From: Eleusine coracana subsp. coracana
Lineage: Eukaryota; Streptophyta; Magnoliopsida; Poales; Poaceae
DNA length: 64,000 nt
Assembly: GCA_032690845.1 (NCBI GenBank)
Contig: CM064431.1
Span: 26,666,300-26,730,299, forward strand
Direction of reading: 5' to 3'
The notes beneath the pieces were generated by a model, which was not told the DNA's origin, did no database searches, and was given only the letters and a program-made list of their open reading frames with translations. Below are positions 22,717 to 33,547 of this stretch, one piece after another; positions within the stretch are counted from its first letter, which is position 1; the number at the start of each line of letters is the position of its first letter. The position numbers and the translations under genes are program-made.

Positions 22717-24275
22717 GGCAAGGGGTGGAAACCGCAATAACAACAACAAGGAACAGGAGCAGCCACCCCCGCAATTCTCTATGGAACAATTCATGGCTAT
22801 GTAGACACAGCTTCTCTAGACCATGCACCAGACCCTAGTGCAGCAACTGAACAACAATGTCGCAGGAGCTGCTCCCCAGCCTAGAGACAAGCTTGAGATT
22901 TCCAACGGACCAAGCCCCCAACTTTCTCTCACTCGATGGAGCCGATGGATGCAGATGATTGGCTAAAGACAATTGACAAGAAGCTGCAAGTCACTCAATG
23001 CAACAACAGGGAGAAGGTGTTGTTTGCCGTACACCAGCTTGTTGGACCTGCTGCTGATTGGTGGGATGCTTATGTTGCAGCCCATGAGGAGCCTAATAGT
23101 ATTAACTGGCATGAGTTCCAGAACAGCTTTAGGTCTCACCATGTGCCTTAGGGAGTAATAAGGCTGAAGAAGAAGGAGTTTCAAGATCTGAAGCAAGGAT
23201 GAATGTCAGTAAGCGAGTATGTCGCCCGTTTCACCCAGTTGTCTAGGTACGCCCCAAGAGAAGTGGACACTAATGAGAAGAAACATGAGTGTTTCCTTGA
23301 TGGACTTAATCATGCTCTTGCCTATGCACTTGAGGCTCGTAACTATGCAAACTTTCAAGAGATGGTGGATAAAACTTTAGTCCTGGAGAACAAAAGGGCG
23401 AAGATGGATAACAAGCGCAAGATAGAGAATCAATGTCAGCAAGGAGGCAACAACACTAGGCCTCGCATTGGATCATCTTCTGGTGGACCTGTATTCCATT
23501 CTGGACAATAGAGTGGACAACAAAGAACTCAACCTGTAGGCCAGGGTTTCTTTACCCCTCAATGCTAGATTCAACGTTCCAACTCTTAGATGCCTCCCCA
23601 GTCAGCTCAAGGTTAGCAGAGGACCAATGGCAATCCAACCCCAACAACCAATAGGAACTACTACTGGTGTGGAGAAAAGGGTCACTTTGCTAACCAATGC
23701 TCCAATCCGCAGACGCGCCAACCTCCGACCCAAGATGTTGCCCCAACACCCAACCGCAATGGTAACACTGCCCCGACAGCAGCCAAGCAGAATTATGCTA
23801 GAGGTTGAGTCAACCAGGTTGCTCTTGAAGATGCCCAGGAATCTCCAGACGTTGTTCTTGGTATGTTACTTGTTAACTCAAACCTTCTATAGTTTTGTTT
23901 GATTCTAGAGCATCACATTCATTAATATCATCCAAGTATGTGGCCAAGTACAACATTCCCATCACCTTGCTCAGGAATAAGATGATAGTTAGTTCACTTG
24001 GAGGGGAATTGAAAGCAGAACATGGATGTCATAAATTAAGTGTTAGCATAAGGGGGGTAGACTTTCCAACGAGTTTCATCATTTTGGATTCTAAGGGAAT
24101 AGATGTGATACTTAGAATGGATTGGTTAAACAAGCACAAGGGAATCATAGATTGTGCTAGAAAGGCGGTCAAGTTGACACATTCCAATGGAGAAGAGGTG
24201 GAATATGCGGCAAGAGCATTGCCACACGACAAGGAAAGGTTGGACAAGGATGAACCCAATGAAGTGAGAGCCTAG
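22717..24275 (+). pseudogene. Element B gag and aspartic protease
   Basis: From ATG 22717 the Gag begins with an Asn/Gln-rich segment. The retrotransposon gag domain follows (ADDWLKTIDKK, then LVGPAADWWDAY, 22950-23510) and then a zinc knuckle near 23655 whose first Cys is Tyr (YWCGEKGHFANQC). The protease (23895-24275) has DSRAS where DSGAS is expected, a change in the catalytic triplet, and the second-half motif is ILRMDWL. Several stops (22802, 23149, 23200, 23509) and frame changes break it. Neither the zinc knuckle nor the protease looks functional. The downstream pol genes are absent. Confidence 0.82.
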
Positions 24276-24325
24276 TTTCCTTCTTTCTTTCCGATCCTGT
24301 CAGAATCTCGGGGCGAGATTCCTTT

Positions 24326-24340
24326 TAAGGGGGGTAGATT
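24326..24340 (+). promoter_or_regulatory. Element B polypurine tract
   Basis: AAGGGGGGTAGA immediately upstream of the 3' LTR start. Confidence 0.8.
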
Positions 24341-26692
24341 TGTAACACCCTATTTTTCAAATTTATAAATATTTAAAAAATTTTCTAGAATTAATTAGGG
24401 TGTTAATATTTGAAAAAGAAAAAGAATTATTTTCTAAAGAAAATAATCAAAGATTGGCTAATTTTAAAAAAATATAGGATTTTATTGTGTGCGAAAGTAT
24501 TTTTAAAATCATGTAGATGTCGTTTGGGAATTTTATTTAGTAGAAAGAAATTAGAATTAGAAAGCAGAGAAAAAAAAGAGAGAAAGGAAAGAAAACCAGC
24601 CTAAGTCCTTTGGGCTGAATTCTTCCCTCGGCCCAGCCTCCCTCCCTTTCACTCCTCTCCTTCCAGCCTACTTCGGCCTTGGGCCGAAACCCCTCAGCCG
24701 TGGCCCACTCTCCTCCTCCTCTCTGGTTTGGCCTGCCTCGGCCACGCGCCCGCGAACACAGCCCAGTGCGCCAGCCCAGCCCAGTAGCCAGCCCGCCCGC
24801 TCGGCTCACCCCCGTGCCCTAACCCTAGCGCTACCGCCGCCGCTATTGTTGGTGTGCGTGCCACTCCACTCCACTCCACCCCGTGCCCTAACCCTATTAT
24901 TTATTCGTACTGCTTTACAATATTTTGCTAATTTACTATTTTAACCCTGGAACTTCAAACGGGGATAATTTTTTACTCGTAACTCGGATTGAGGCGATTC
25001 TTGCGCTCACGCGATCGTAGCAACACGTACTATTTTATAGTTTTGCTTTCATTGCTGTTTGGTACTATGTGATGTGTGTTTCTTAGTTTGTTTGTATGCT
25101 TGTCTTTCTGGTGTGACATTGAGTAGACGAACCGCTGTTAGAGAAGTTCCGGGATCTCCATCTTGAAGACTTTGAGCAGCAGCAAAAGGAAACAGGAAAG
25201 TATCCTTGATGCATTTTGAACCTATGTTTTACTTTCCTCTCTATCTATCTGTATGCTTGTTAATATTAAATCCCATGTATCATTATCCTGTTCCATATTA
25301 TTCCTTGTCGCCTGGGTTCTGGTGTAGTATGTTAGTATGGGTACGTCATGCTTAGTGTTGCTATGTCGGGAATGGAAGTGTCTAATGTTAATCTTGACTA
25401 ATGGTTCACTTTAACATAATGATAATGAGGGATGGGTAATCCTTTTTAGCAACATGGAATCTAGGTGATCCAAGCAAGATGATGATGATGATGGTGGGGG
25501 TATGCACGTGTAGTCGGTACAGTACTGTGGGATTGTGGTGGTACTTGCTTGGGATCAAAAGAGTTAGTTCATGGAGTGGCCACCCAAGAAAACAGTGCAA
25601 AGCACAGGTTTGATATGGGTAGGCTTGGTTGAGTATCAAGATGTCTTCCCAGTTTTGCGGGCAGTCAATGAAGGAGGACGGAATAGTTTACTTCTGGACT
25701 CAGGCGAGGGACGGTTTATTCCGAGCCACTGAGCCAGAGGGGGCTTCTGTAGGAACGGTTTAATTCTGCAATGGTGAATCCTTAGCGTGGATTGTTTACA
25801 AGCTGGGAAGCTCTTTGAAAGACCTTGTGGTGATCTCTTGGCCTCACACCGATGGTAGTGTGATTTGGGCAACATGGAGACTTTAGTCACTGACGGGTGA
25901 CGGAATCACCAACCTGTGAGTAAAGTTGTGCAACCTCTGCAGAGTGTCAAACTGTTATAACAGCCGTGCTCATGGTCATGAGCGGCCTGGATCCTCACAC
26001 GATTAGGGGGTTGATTATGGGTGGAATTGGTGGGTAGCCAAGTTTGGTTTGGGCGGTGTAACCCTTGGTTTGCTACAGGCGATGTAACCTATAGTGTGGT
26101 TTCTTATGGGCGGTTTAACCCATGGTTGGCTACAGGCGGTGTAACCTGTAGTGTGGTTTCTTATGGACGGTTTAACCCATGGTTGGCTACAAGCGGTGTA
26201 ACCTGTAGTGTTGGTTCGATGAGATAACTTGGGGGAACTTATCACCTAGTAAATAGGATTGCTTTTCAAATGGTCTTAGGTGTAGTTCTCATTTATGCAA
26301 ATGAACCATTATGTTAGCCTTTCTTCTATTAAGCCTACATGTCATATTTTCCCCCACTTGCTGAGTACGGCATGTGCTCACCCTTGCTATTTCCCTTTGT
26401 TGTTGTACTATAAACTGCTGCTCAGAAGATTGAGAGATGACTACATCGATGAAGACTACTACTAGGCGAGCGTGCCCTCGGTCGATTGCCTGTGGTGTTA
26501 TGGTGTCTTCCGCTGTTATTCTATGAGAGAGTCATCCTTAGTCTTTAAAGACAATTATTTATGTAATAACGTCACGCTTTAATAATGACATTTGTTATAC
26601 TGTTATTCACTTTACTATCGATATGTGTGAAACTTGTTACTGGGCACACATATAATAAGCACTTGGTTTTGTCCTTAAAACCGGGTGTGACA
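24341..26692 (+). repeat. Element B 3' LTR, full length
   Basis: 2352 bp. It has a GC-rich block at 24600-24890 unlike the rest, probably promoter and leader, where long open frames are composition artefacts. A 57-bp tandem repeat is near its 3' part. Confidence 0.88.
26036..26213 (+). repeat. 57-bp tandem repeat in element B 3' LTR
   Basis: About three copies of a unit containing GGTTTCTTATGGGCGGTTTA and ACCCATGGTTGGCTACAGGC. The equivalent positions recur at 26094, 26151 and 26208. This array falls in the part missing from the 5' LTR. Confidence 0.88.
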
Positions 26693-26697
26693 ACATG

Positions 26698-28530
26698 TTT
26701 CTCATGAGCACATATGAAGCATCAAAATCATGAAAGTGTGCACAAGTAGCATTAGGCACATTAGCATGTGCTCTTGTTCTTGGCCTCCTTCTTTTGATAA
26801 GATCCTTCCTTGGTAAACTTTAGGAATTCCTTCTCATTCTTGTTCTCCCTAACATCGTGCTTGGCACTCTCAACATATCCAATGCCATCCATGACATTGG
26901 GGTGCCTTGTGTATGAGTATGCACCTCTTGCATACTTAGCCTTATCATCATCAATAACATTTTTCTTATGTTGTATTTTGCTTTCAAGAGCCTTCACTTG
27001 CTTGTTTGAATCATCAATTAATTTGAATTAGTAGAACAAGCAACAATATCTATATTATAGCACCTATCACATCCATTGCTATTAGAAGCACAAGAGGAAT
27101 TATTTGTGGAGAATGTGAAGGTTGAAAGCATTTCAAATTGAACTTCTAGAGGCTTATGAGTCTTTTCCAAGACCTCATACTTCTCTAGGAGAGCATTTTT
27201 TGTGCTCTTAAAACTTTCACAATATCTTTCAATTTTAGTGAGAGACTTAGTTAAATCATCATTTTTCTTTCATCTTCTAGGAGCTTCTCTAGTTCAAGGT
27301 TTCTTTTCTTTTTCAAGAATAAGCAAGTCTTCTTGTTTTTCAAGAAGCTCCTCTTTCTTATCATTTTATTTCTTTTGTTTTTCAAGCAATTCCATAAATT
27401 CAAGTATTTTAGGAAGTGAAGCATTAGCATCATCATTGCTACTAGCATAAGAGGAATGCTTATGTTTAGATTTTGATACCTTGGATCCTCTCGCCATGAA
27501 GCACTTGTGAGTGTTGTCATCGTCATCATCACTCAAGCTCCCAAATAGTGAAGTGTTAGTAGGAGTGACGCCAATGGCAATTGTAGCTATGCCTTCCTCA
27601 TCCAAGTCAGATTCGGAGGAGGAATATGATGAAGAGGATGAGTCATCGCAATTCCATTCTTGGCCAATGCGAGATTCACCTCTTCTATGGTTCTTGTACT
27701 TCTTGTCTTTCTTGTGGTTCTTATATTTCTTCCTTTCATCCTTGTTCTTCTTCTTTGGACATTCCATAATGAAATGTCCTTCATCACCACATTCATAGCA
27801 AGTCCTTTTTGACCTTCTTGCTTTGCCCTTGTCATAGCTCTTCTTCTTGTAGACATCTTAAGAAATGACTTGAATCTTCTCACTAGTAGAGCCATTTCAT
27901 CACTATCTTCCTCACTAGATTCAATAACTTTCTTCTTTTTCTTCTTGTCTTTCTTTTCACTTGTCTCATGATTGGCATTGAGAGCTAATTCTTTCTTCTC
28001 ATCTTCATCTTGTCCCAAAAAGGTGTTCACTCTCTTTGCTTCTTCATCTCTCTCTTTGTTAGTGAGTAATCTTCCAAGCACTTCATCCGTGCTAGAGTTC
28101 GTGAAATTTTCCTTTTCTCTTACAAAGTTGCAAGCACTTTGATTTCAAGGTTTCAAGGCAAGAAGCAACCTCTTGTTGACCTCAATGGTGTCAAGTTTGA
28201 TTTCCAAAGCTCTTCTTTTGTTCACAATTTCCATGAGTCTATCATGGACCTCTTGTGGACCTTCATCGGCCTTCTTGATGAACAAGTTATACTGGCCTCT
28301 TAGGATGTCTTCTCTTGCTTCTCTAACTTCCTCGGTTCCTTCCTAGATGACCTCAAGCTTTTTCCAAATGTCATGAGCTTTCTTGATGTCTATCACCTTC
28401 TCATACTCCTTTGGTTATAGAGCAGAAATGATGGCGGATGTGGCATGATCATTATGAGTGAGCTTGATCTCATCATTAGTGGTTGGATTTTCCACATTAT
28501 CCAACTCAAAGCCTTGTTTCACGATTGAGA
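26698..28530 (-). pseudogene. Copia gag, central and C-terminal part
   Basis: Minus strand. It includes the SIRE-type gag segment (VENPTTNDE..., 28500-28440) and a Lys/Glu-rich middle. A CCHC zinc knuckle (CYECGDEGHFIMEC, near 27800-27760) follows, then Ser/Asp-rich tracts and a C-terminal part with YARGAYSYTRHP (about 26920). Stops at 28415 and 28343 and frame changes near 28140, 27860 and 27360 break it. The frame runs to the B insertion site, where the pol side resumes at 20643. N-terminal codons lie across the family-A insertion, at 30368-30597. Confidence 0.82.
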
Positions 28531-29271
28531 AACAATGTGGATATGTGCCATGGTTTGCAATATGTGATGAGTAATTGACATTGGTTGAGTTTGGTGTTTG
28601 AGTTGAAATGTGGGAATTTGGGGATTGCATGAGCTTGTCGATGTCATGTTTTTGGCTAACCAGAGATGGTAAAGATGTTGGAGAGTTTGCAGGAGATGGG
28701 AAATGTGTTTGCTTGTCTCATGATGTGTAGGTCACTAGAGTCAACTTGGCGGTCAACGGCGAAAGGATCGGGCACAAGTAGGAGACTTGGGGCCGGACGA
28801 TCGGGAGGCTAGGTGAAGTCAAGAGTGATCCATACCATACACGTGCAGAGGCAAGAAGCATAGATGGTTTGGTAGTTGAGCCTCAAAACCATGGGTGGTG
28901 ATCAAGACAGCTTGGTTGACCAAGTCAAATGTGATCGGGTGTCGGTGCAAGTAGAGGCTTCCAATGGACCGGAAGCGGGAGAGACTTGCCGACAAGGAGG
29001 ATCACGGGATGAGGTGATACGCGTCAAGATCAAGAAGTCGTGCTTTGAAAAGTATGCAAGGTAGTTTCCCGGTTTGGGCCTCAAAACCGATGGTGGTAAT
29101 TGGAGGTGCACGTGGCACCATCATGGAGCTTGCGTCGAGACGAATCAAAGTCGTGAAAGGCTTGATGGTGTTCGAGGGACGAAGAAAAAGTTGGATGGTT
29201 ATGCCCCTATTGGTAGGTAGTAGTGTATTGTAGGTGAGGGGTAGGATGGTCTTTAGGACAACCCCTATTCC

Positions 29272-29280
29272 TATATAAGG
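29272..29280 (+). promoter_or_regulatory. TATA box of family-A LTR
   Basis: TATATAAGG followed by CT-rich sequence from about 29310, typical of a plant LTR promoter. Confidence 0.65.
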
Positions 29281-29904
29281 AGAGGTAGGGCTGGTAGAAG
29301 AGGTGCCTCTCTTTCTCTTAGCCTTGCCTTAGTCTTCGTTCAAAGTGCTAGGAGAGGTCTTCATGTAAAAGAGGAGAGGAGAGGGTGTGTGAGAGACATC
29401 TCTTTCTCTTCCAAATAGTGAGAGGAAGAGGGTGGCTTCCTAGCCATGTATCCATGTATCTTAACTTGATGAATCAATGATATAAGATTCAAATTCGTGC
29501 TCAAGTTCTTCCTTTCTCCCTAAATCCTAAATTTCTCTTTTTCTCTATTTTTGGAGCTATTTTTGTGGGAATTTTTTATCTGATTTTTGACTCAGTTTTT
29601 GGGCCGGATTTCTTGGGGATCTTAGTGCTATGATGAGCTAGAACAATCCTACATGGGTCCTTGACCAAATCAAGAGCTCTAGCACCTTTGATTTGAAGGA
29701 TTTCTCAAGTTTCCTCTTTTTGGTGTTCTTGGCACAAGGTCTAAAATTTGTGATGATTCCTTGAGCCAATTGAGTTGATCTTCTAGGATTAGGGTCATGT
29801 TGAGTTGAGGATTAGCTGATCCAAAAATCGCTCAATTTGGAGTTCGTTTGATTAGGTTTTGGTCAAGTTTTTGCCTAATCCCGATACAAATCCTGTTCTA
29901 TCGG

Positions 29905-30100
29905 GGGTCGATCGGCACTGCCGATTTTTGCATCGGCACTGCTGATGCAAGGATGAAAATCTAGATCGGCACCGCCGATGACCTGCTCAGGTTTTTTGTT
30001 TTGTTTTGAAACTCAATCGGCACTGCCGATGATATGACCGAAACTTCCGGTAGTACCAATCGGCACTGCCGATGCTCCTGACTGGCATTGCCGATGGTCA
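29905..30100 (+). repeat. ATCGGCACTGCCGAT dyad cluster
   Basis: Five imperfect palindromes with the half-site ATCGGCA: near 29910, 29930, 29966, 30017 and 30058, plus a degenerate one near 30080. The sequence differs from the Athila palindrome (GCGCCGATCGGCGC) although both centre on CGGC/GCCG words. Confidence 0.8.
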
Positions 30101-30367
30101 GTCTGAGTTGCTTATTCTGTGCTTTCTTTCCTAGTTTCAAGTCTTGGTTGTTTTTCTTTGCTTCTCTCTAGTTCTTCCGCTGTTGTGAGTCATTCCTAGG
30201 GTTAGCACATCACAAGTTGGTGTGTGTGGCCTTGGTGATTCTTTCAAAGGTTGGTTCGGGCTGTAATTGGGATACAGGCCTAGTTCTTGAGAAGAATTTT
30301 AATGGGCTCCCATTCATCCCCCTTTGGTCGCCTTCTCAGTCCTTCAACGATCTTCAGGATTGGTCTT

Positions 30368-30597
30368 CCCATAGACCCCAAGTACACTTCCATTCTATAT
30401 TTCCAATGATCATAATATGTTCCATCAAAGTGTGGTAACTTTCTAGAGCCACTACCAACATACTCATTCTTGAGCTCACCATAGTTAAATGGCATGGTAT
30501 TGTACTTGATTCCTGAGTCATCCTTATTGCCCTTGGTCCTGGCCCCAGATGACGTTCCCGGTGTATCATCCTTTGGTTTTGTCATCTTTATCTTCAA
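30368..30597 (-). pseudogene. Copia gag N-terminus
   Basis: On the minus strand the ATG at 30595-30597 opens a frame that shows the SIRE-type gag N-terminal motif (PHFDGTYYDHWKYRMEVYL, about residues 55-73), then runs into the family-A insertion. It starts about 30 bp inside the element after the primer site, as expected for gag. Confidence 0.78.
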
Positions 30598-30624
30598 GCG
30601 GTTAGGCCTTCAAGAAGATTAGGA

Positions 30625-30639
30625 GGCTCTGATACTAAT
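30625..30639 (-). promoter_or_regulatory. Copia primer-binding site (initiator tRNA-Met type)
   Basis: On the minus strand TAGTATCAGAGCC directly follows the 5' LTR, one base different from the standard TGGTATCAGAGC site. Confidence 0.82.
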
Positions 30640-32060
30640 TGAAAGTGCCTAGAGGGGGGGGGGGGGTGAATAGGCGATAATGCCTAAAATTGACTTAATA
30701 ATAAAAGTTAAATGTACAGTGTCACACTTGTCCAATGATCATGAGTAAAGTCCATGTACTTATCGATGACACGGGATAGAAAAGTAGATTGGCCGACTAA
30801 AACTTAAATCTAGTGCAAGGCAAGGTAGGATCAAGTAAACACAAGCTAGATAAATCTGTAGGAGCAAGGACAAAATCTAGCATGCAACCTACACAAGATA
30901 GCTTAACAAATAGAGAGCTAACCCTAACTAGCATGTTTATGAACAAGAACAAGTAAATGAAGAGCAAGTAATTGAGAAAAAAGGAGACACAAGATTTTTC
31001 ACTGAAGTTCAGCTCCATAAAGAAGCCTACATCTCCGTTGAGGGATCCACAAAGGATCGGGTCTCTTTCAAACCTTAACCTCTCCAAGTGACCATTAAGA
31101 TCAAACTTAGTTTTCCACTAGCAACTCCATAAAGGAGAGTTCAATACAAACTTCCCGAGGCATCACCACACGTGTTGTGAGCTCAATGGGCACCTCTAAC
31201 CTTCTAGGGGATGAATCCCTAAGAGTGACAAATACAAGAGTCATCGGCGATAAGGATGAACCAAGTGCCCAAGAGGATGGGGGTTGATGGTGATGTAGCA
31301 CTTTAATCTTCTCGTAATCCCTTCACAAATTAAGAGTGGAATCAAGGGAGGAGACTTGGAGAGAGCAAAGTGTGCTTGCGAGATGGGGTTTTGTTTATAG
31401 CCCAAAGGGAAAAAGAGTCGTTGGTAGAGTAATCTCTAAGATCTGAGTTGGACAAGTTTGATGGTCATCGGACATATCCGAAGAATTAGGGTTGGAGTGC
31501 TCACTGTAATCCGATGAACTTGCCCGATGCCTCGGACAAACATAGTCCATCGGGCAAGTCTGATGGTTGTCAGACATGTCCGATGAAAAGGAGTGGCAGA
31601 GGTTCTGGAGTCCGATGAACATATCCGACACATCAGACTTTCCTCGTGTAATCGAACAACTCCGATGACCGTCGGACAAGTCCGACAACACGGAGTGGCA
31701 ACGTTACTTGAGTCCGATGGACTTGTCCGATGTGCCGGACAAGTTCGATGATTTGGCTCTAGAAAAAGGGAATTTTGGCATTTGAATCATTTTGCTTTAA
31801 ACTCTTGTGTCCCTCTTGATAGTACGACTTTTCTAAAATCAAGATAAAAATAAAAACTTCATGAGCTTCGTTCTTGAGTTAAAATTGAATATCATCTTTG
31901 AATCTTTTTGCCATCTTCTTTTCTCCTTTTTGTTTCTATGCATTTTAATCACTAAACTTTGGACTGTTATCTACACACATGCTCAATAAAATATCAGTCC
32001 ATTCTTAGTTGAATTGACGCCAATCACCAAAATAAAATTAGGGGCCTAGATGCAGTTTCA
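30640..32060 (-). repeat. Copia 5' LTR
   Basis: 1421 bp. Ends are TGAAAGTGCC and GCAGTTTCA, with tctat immediately outside (32061-32065). Minus-strand TATA-like TATAAA at 31394-31399. It has the same G run near the U5 end (30653-30665) and the same TCCGATG/CATCGGA cluster (31440-31750) as the 3' LTR. Confidence 0.92.
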
Positions 32061-32065
32061 TCTAT

Positions 32066-32442
32066 GTAGCGCAAGCGCGAGGCCAAAAGTTGATGTGAAC
32101 ATAAGACGTCGATTTAGACAAGTTCGGACCTCCCAAATGATAATAACTCTACATCTTATATTCTATGGTATTGTATTGATTATAGCGATGTCTATTTCTA
32201 ATTGTCAATTGTGGAGCTATCTATGAGAGAGCCTTTGCCCGCCTTATATATTCAGGGGACAGGGTTACATGGTAGGTTTCTAGTCGGTTATTGCAATATC
32301 ATGTTTAAGTATGACTCTATCTCTAACTTTTCTTATATCGCATTTCTTGTATGGTAAGTCATATCTTGTATGGTATTCAGATACATATTATTCACACGAT
32401 GGATGGTGTATGAGGTGACCTCAGATTTTGTTTGTGAGAGCC
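32066..32442 (+). other. Probable fragment of a Tat-type LTR
   Basis: No gene. The words TTTAGACAAGTTCGGAC (about 32110) and a TATATA followed by GGGTTACATG (32245-32272) resemble the arrangement in the Tat LTR at 37919-38588, in the same orientation. It is too short and diverged to delimit. This is the sequence into which the Copia element inserted on its right side. Confidence 0.4.
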
Positions 32443-32983
32443 ATGTTGAGATGTGCCATGGCTTGGCATTGTGACGAGTAATTGATCTTTGAGTTGGTTT
32501 GGATTTTGAGTTAAAATGCGAGTTTCAAGGATTAAATTTAGCATGTATATGTGTCACAGTGCATGATTATAGTTGTCACTAATCCGAGTTGGTGATGTGA
32601 GTTGGATATGTTGGAGTAGAAGAAAATGTCTTTTCTTGTCTCGTGATATGTAAGTCGGTGGAGTCAGCTTGGCGGTCAACGGCGAGGAGATCGGACACAA
32701 GCGGGGGCTTAGGGCCAGACGGGAGAGGACAAGAAGCACAAGGCGGCTACACGGTTGAGCTTCAGAACCATGGTGTCAATTAACACGGTGGGGTTGACCA
32801 AGTCAAAAATGATCAGATGTCCCTCAAAATTGGCGGTGATAAATGGTAGTGTGTGTGGTACCATTGTGAAGCTCACGAGGACCGGAAGACATGTTGTGAA
32901 GGTTCTAACAATATTCGGGTGATGGAAATGCCCTTATGTGAGAGTTGAGGGGGCTGGTTGGCCGCCCTCCTAAGGGAGATTTT
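32443..32983 (+). repeat. Truncated family-A LTR copy
   Basis: Begins TGTTGAGATGTGCCATGG and follows the family-A LTR (28531 onward) for about 540 bp, including the GGCGGTCAACGGCGA block, then stops before the TATA region. The sequence after about 32983 is unrelated. It lies just outside the Copia element, while the longer copy is inside it. Confidence 0.75.
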
Positions 32984-33547
32984 TGCTATTGTACCATTCT
33001 AAAGACTGGGCTTATCCATTCTACCATGACAACACCGGGCTTCTCCCTTCTACCATTAAACTGTTACCTATTCCTTTCCTTTACCATAGGTGTGTATATT
33101 AGCACTTGTACCTCGACTAGAAGATATAAAAAGACAGAAGTACCCCTCACTCACATAATAGGTGCTAATTTTCACCTGTACTGTCCTGCACACATGATAA
33201 GTTTCAAAAATATTAAAAATTCATAATTGGCAGAAACAATCAACACACAATATTAAACAGGCACATTGACATTCTCACATTACACTGTGACATACAATAA
33301 TTATGTCTTGAAGGCACCAAAAGTTTAGCAACAATAGAAGGCATGATATAAGTGTTTACATGTTGTCTAATACTAGTTTACAAAATACAAGGCATCAAAA
33401 TTATACTCATAAAACACATCAATCTAGTTCTTTTGCCTTTTTTTTTGCAGTAATCTTGTTAACTGCTCGCTTGAGAGTTGCTTGTTTGGTAGGAGTTGAA
33501 GCAACCATCTAGAGCGCCTGTGAAGAAGTGTCCTCACTTATCAACAT
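32984..33547 (-). other. Unassigned spacer, possible decayed coding end
   Basis: AT-rich. On the minus strand a short open stretch (about 33520-33423) encodes a Lys-rich end (STPTKQATLKRAVNKITAKK) before a stop, which may be the C-terminus of a decayed transposase-like gene. I cannot identify it. Element C is inserted at 33548 (flank aacat). Confidence 0.35.

Larger units (their letters stand above)
20649..26692 (+). mobile_element. Non-autonomous gypsy element B (gag-protease only)
   Basis: LTRs at 20649-21420 and 24341-26692 start TGTAACACCC and end GGGTGTGACA, as in Del/Tekay-type chromoviruses. The flanks gcatg (20644-20648) and acatg (26693-26697) differ in one base and are the probable target duplication. 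Removing the element and one flank copy restores the Copia gag-pol reading frame across the site. The 2.9-kb interior has a primer site, an extra ORF, gag and protease, then goes straight to the polypurine tract, with no RT, RNase H or integrase. The two LTRs differ greatly in length (772 versus 2352 bp). Confidence 0.88.
28531..30367 (+). mobile_element. Family-A LTR (solo or truncated), inserted in Copia gag
   Basis: Begins TGTGGATATGTGCCATGG, which matches the start of the fragment at 32443. It interrupts the Copia gag between codons that normally adjoin. It has a TATA box (29272-29280) with a pyrimidine-rich start region after it, as expected of an LTR promoter. Between 29900 and 30100 it has five imperfect palindromes of the ATCGGCACTGCCGAT type. 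No internal coding region of another element is seen. The right border is uncertain (between about 30255 and 30370), and no clear target duplication was found, so it could be a solo LTR or an LTR plus a short internal remnant. Confidence 0.6.
2857..32060 (-). mobile_element. SIRE/Maximus-like Copia retrotransposon, split by nested insertions
   Basis: Two related LTRs (2857-4274 and 30640-32060) face the same way and are flanked by the same 5-bp duplication tctat (2852-2856 and 32061-32065). Reading on the minus strand the order is 5' LTR (right), initiator-Met-type primer site, gag, protease-integrase-RT-RNaseH, an extra post-pol ORF, polypurine tract, 3' LTR (left). That domain order, with integrase before RT, is Copia, and the long gag plus post-pol ORF fits the SIRE/Maximus lineage. 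About 29 kb separates the outer ends because three later elements (N1, B and family A) lie inside. All genes carry stops and frameshifts, so it is not autonomous now. Confidence 0.9.

Noticed and set aside
24537..24879. Open frames in a GC-rich stretch (both strands)
   Set aside because: They lie in the promoter/leader part of the element B 3' LTR, overlap in several frames and have biased Pro/Arg/Gly composition; no domain is recognisable.
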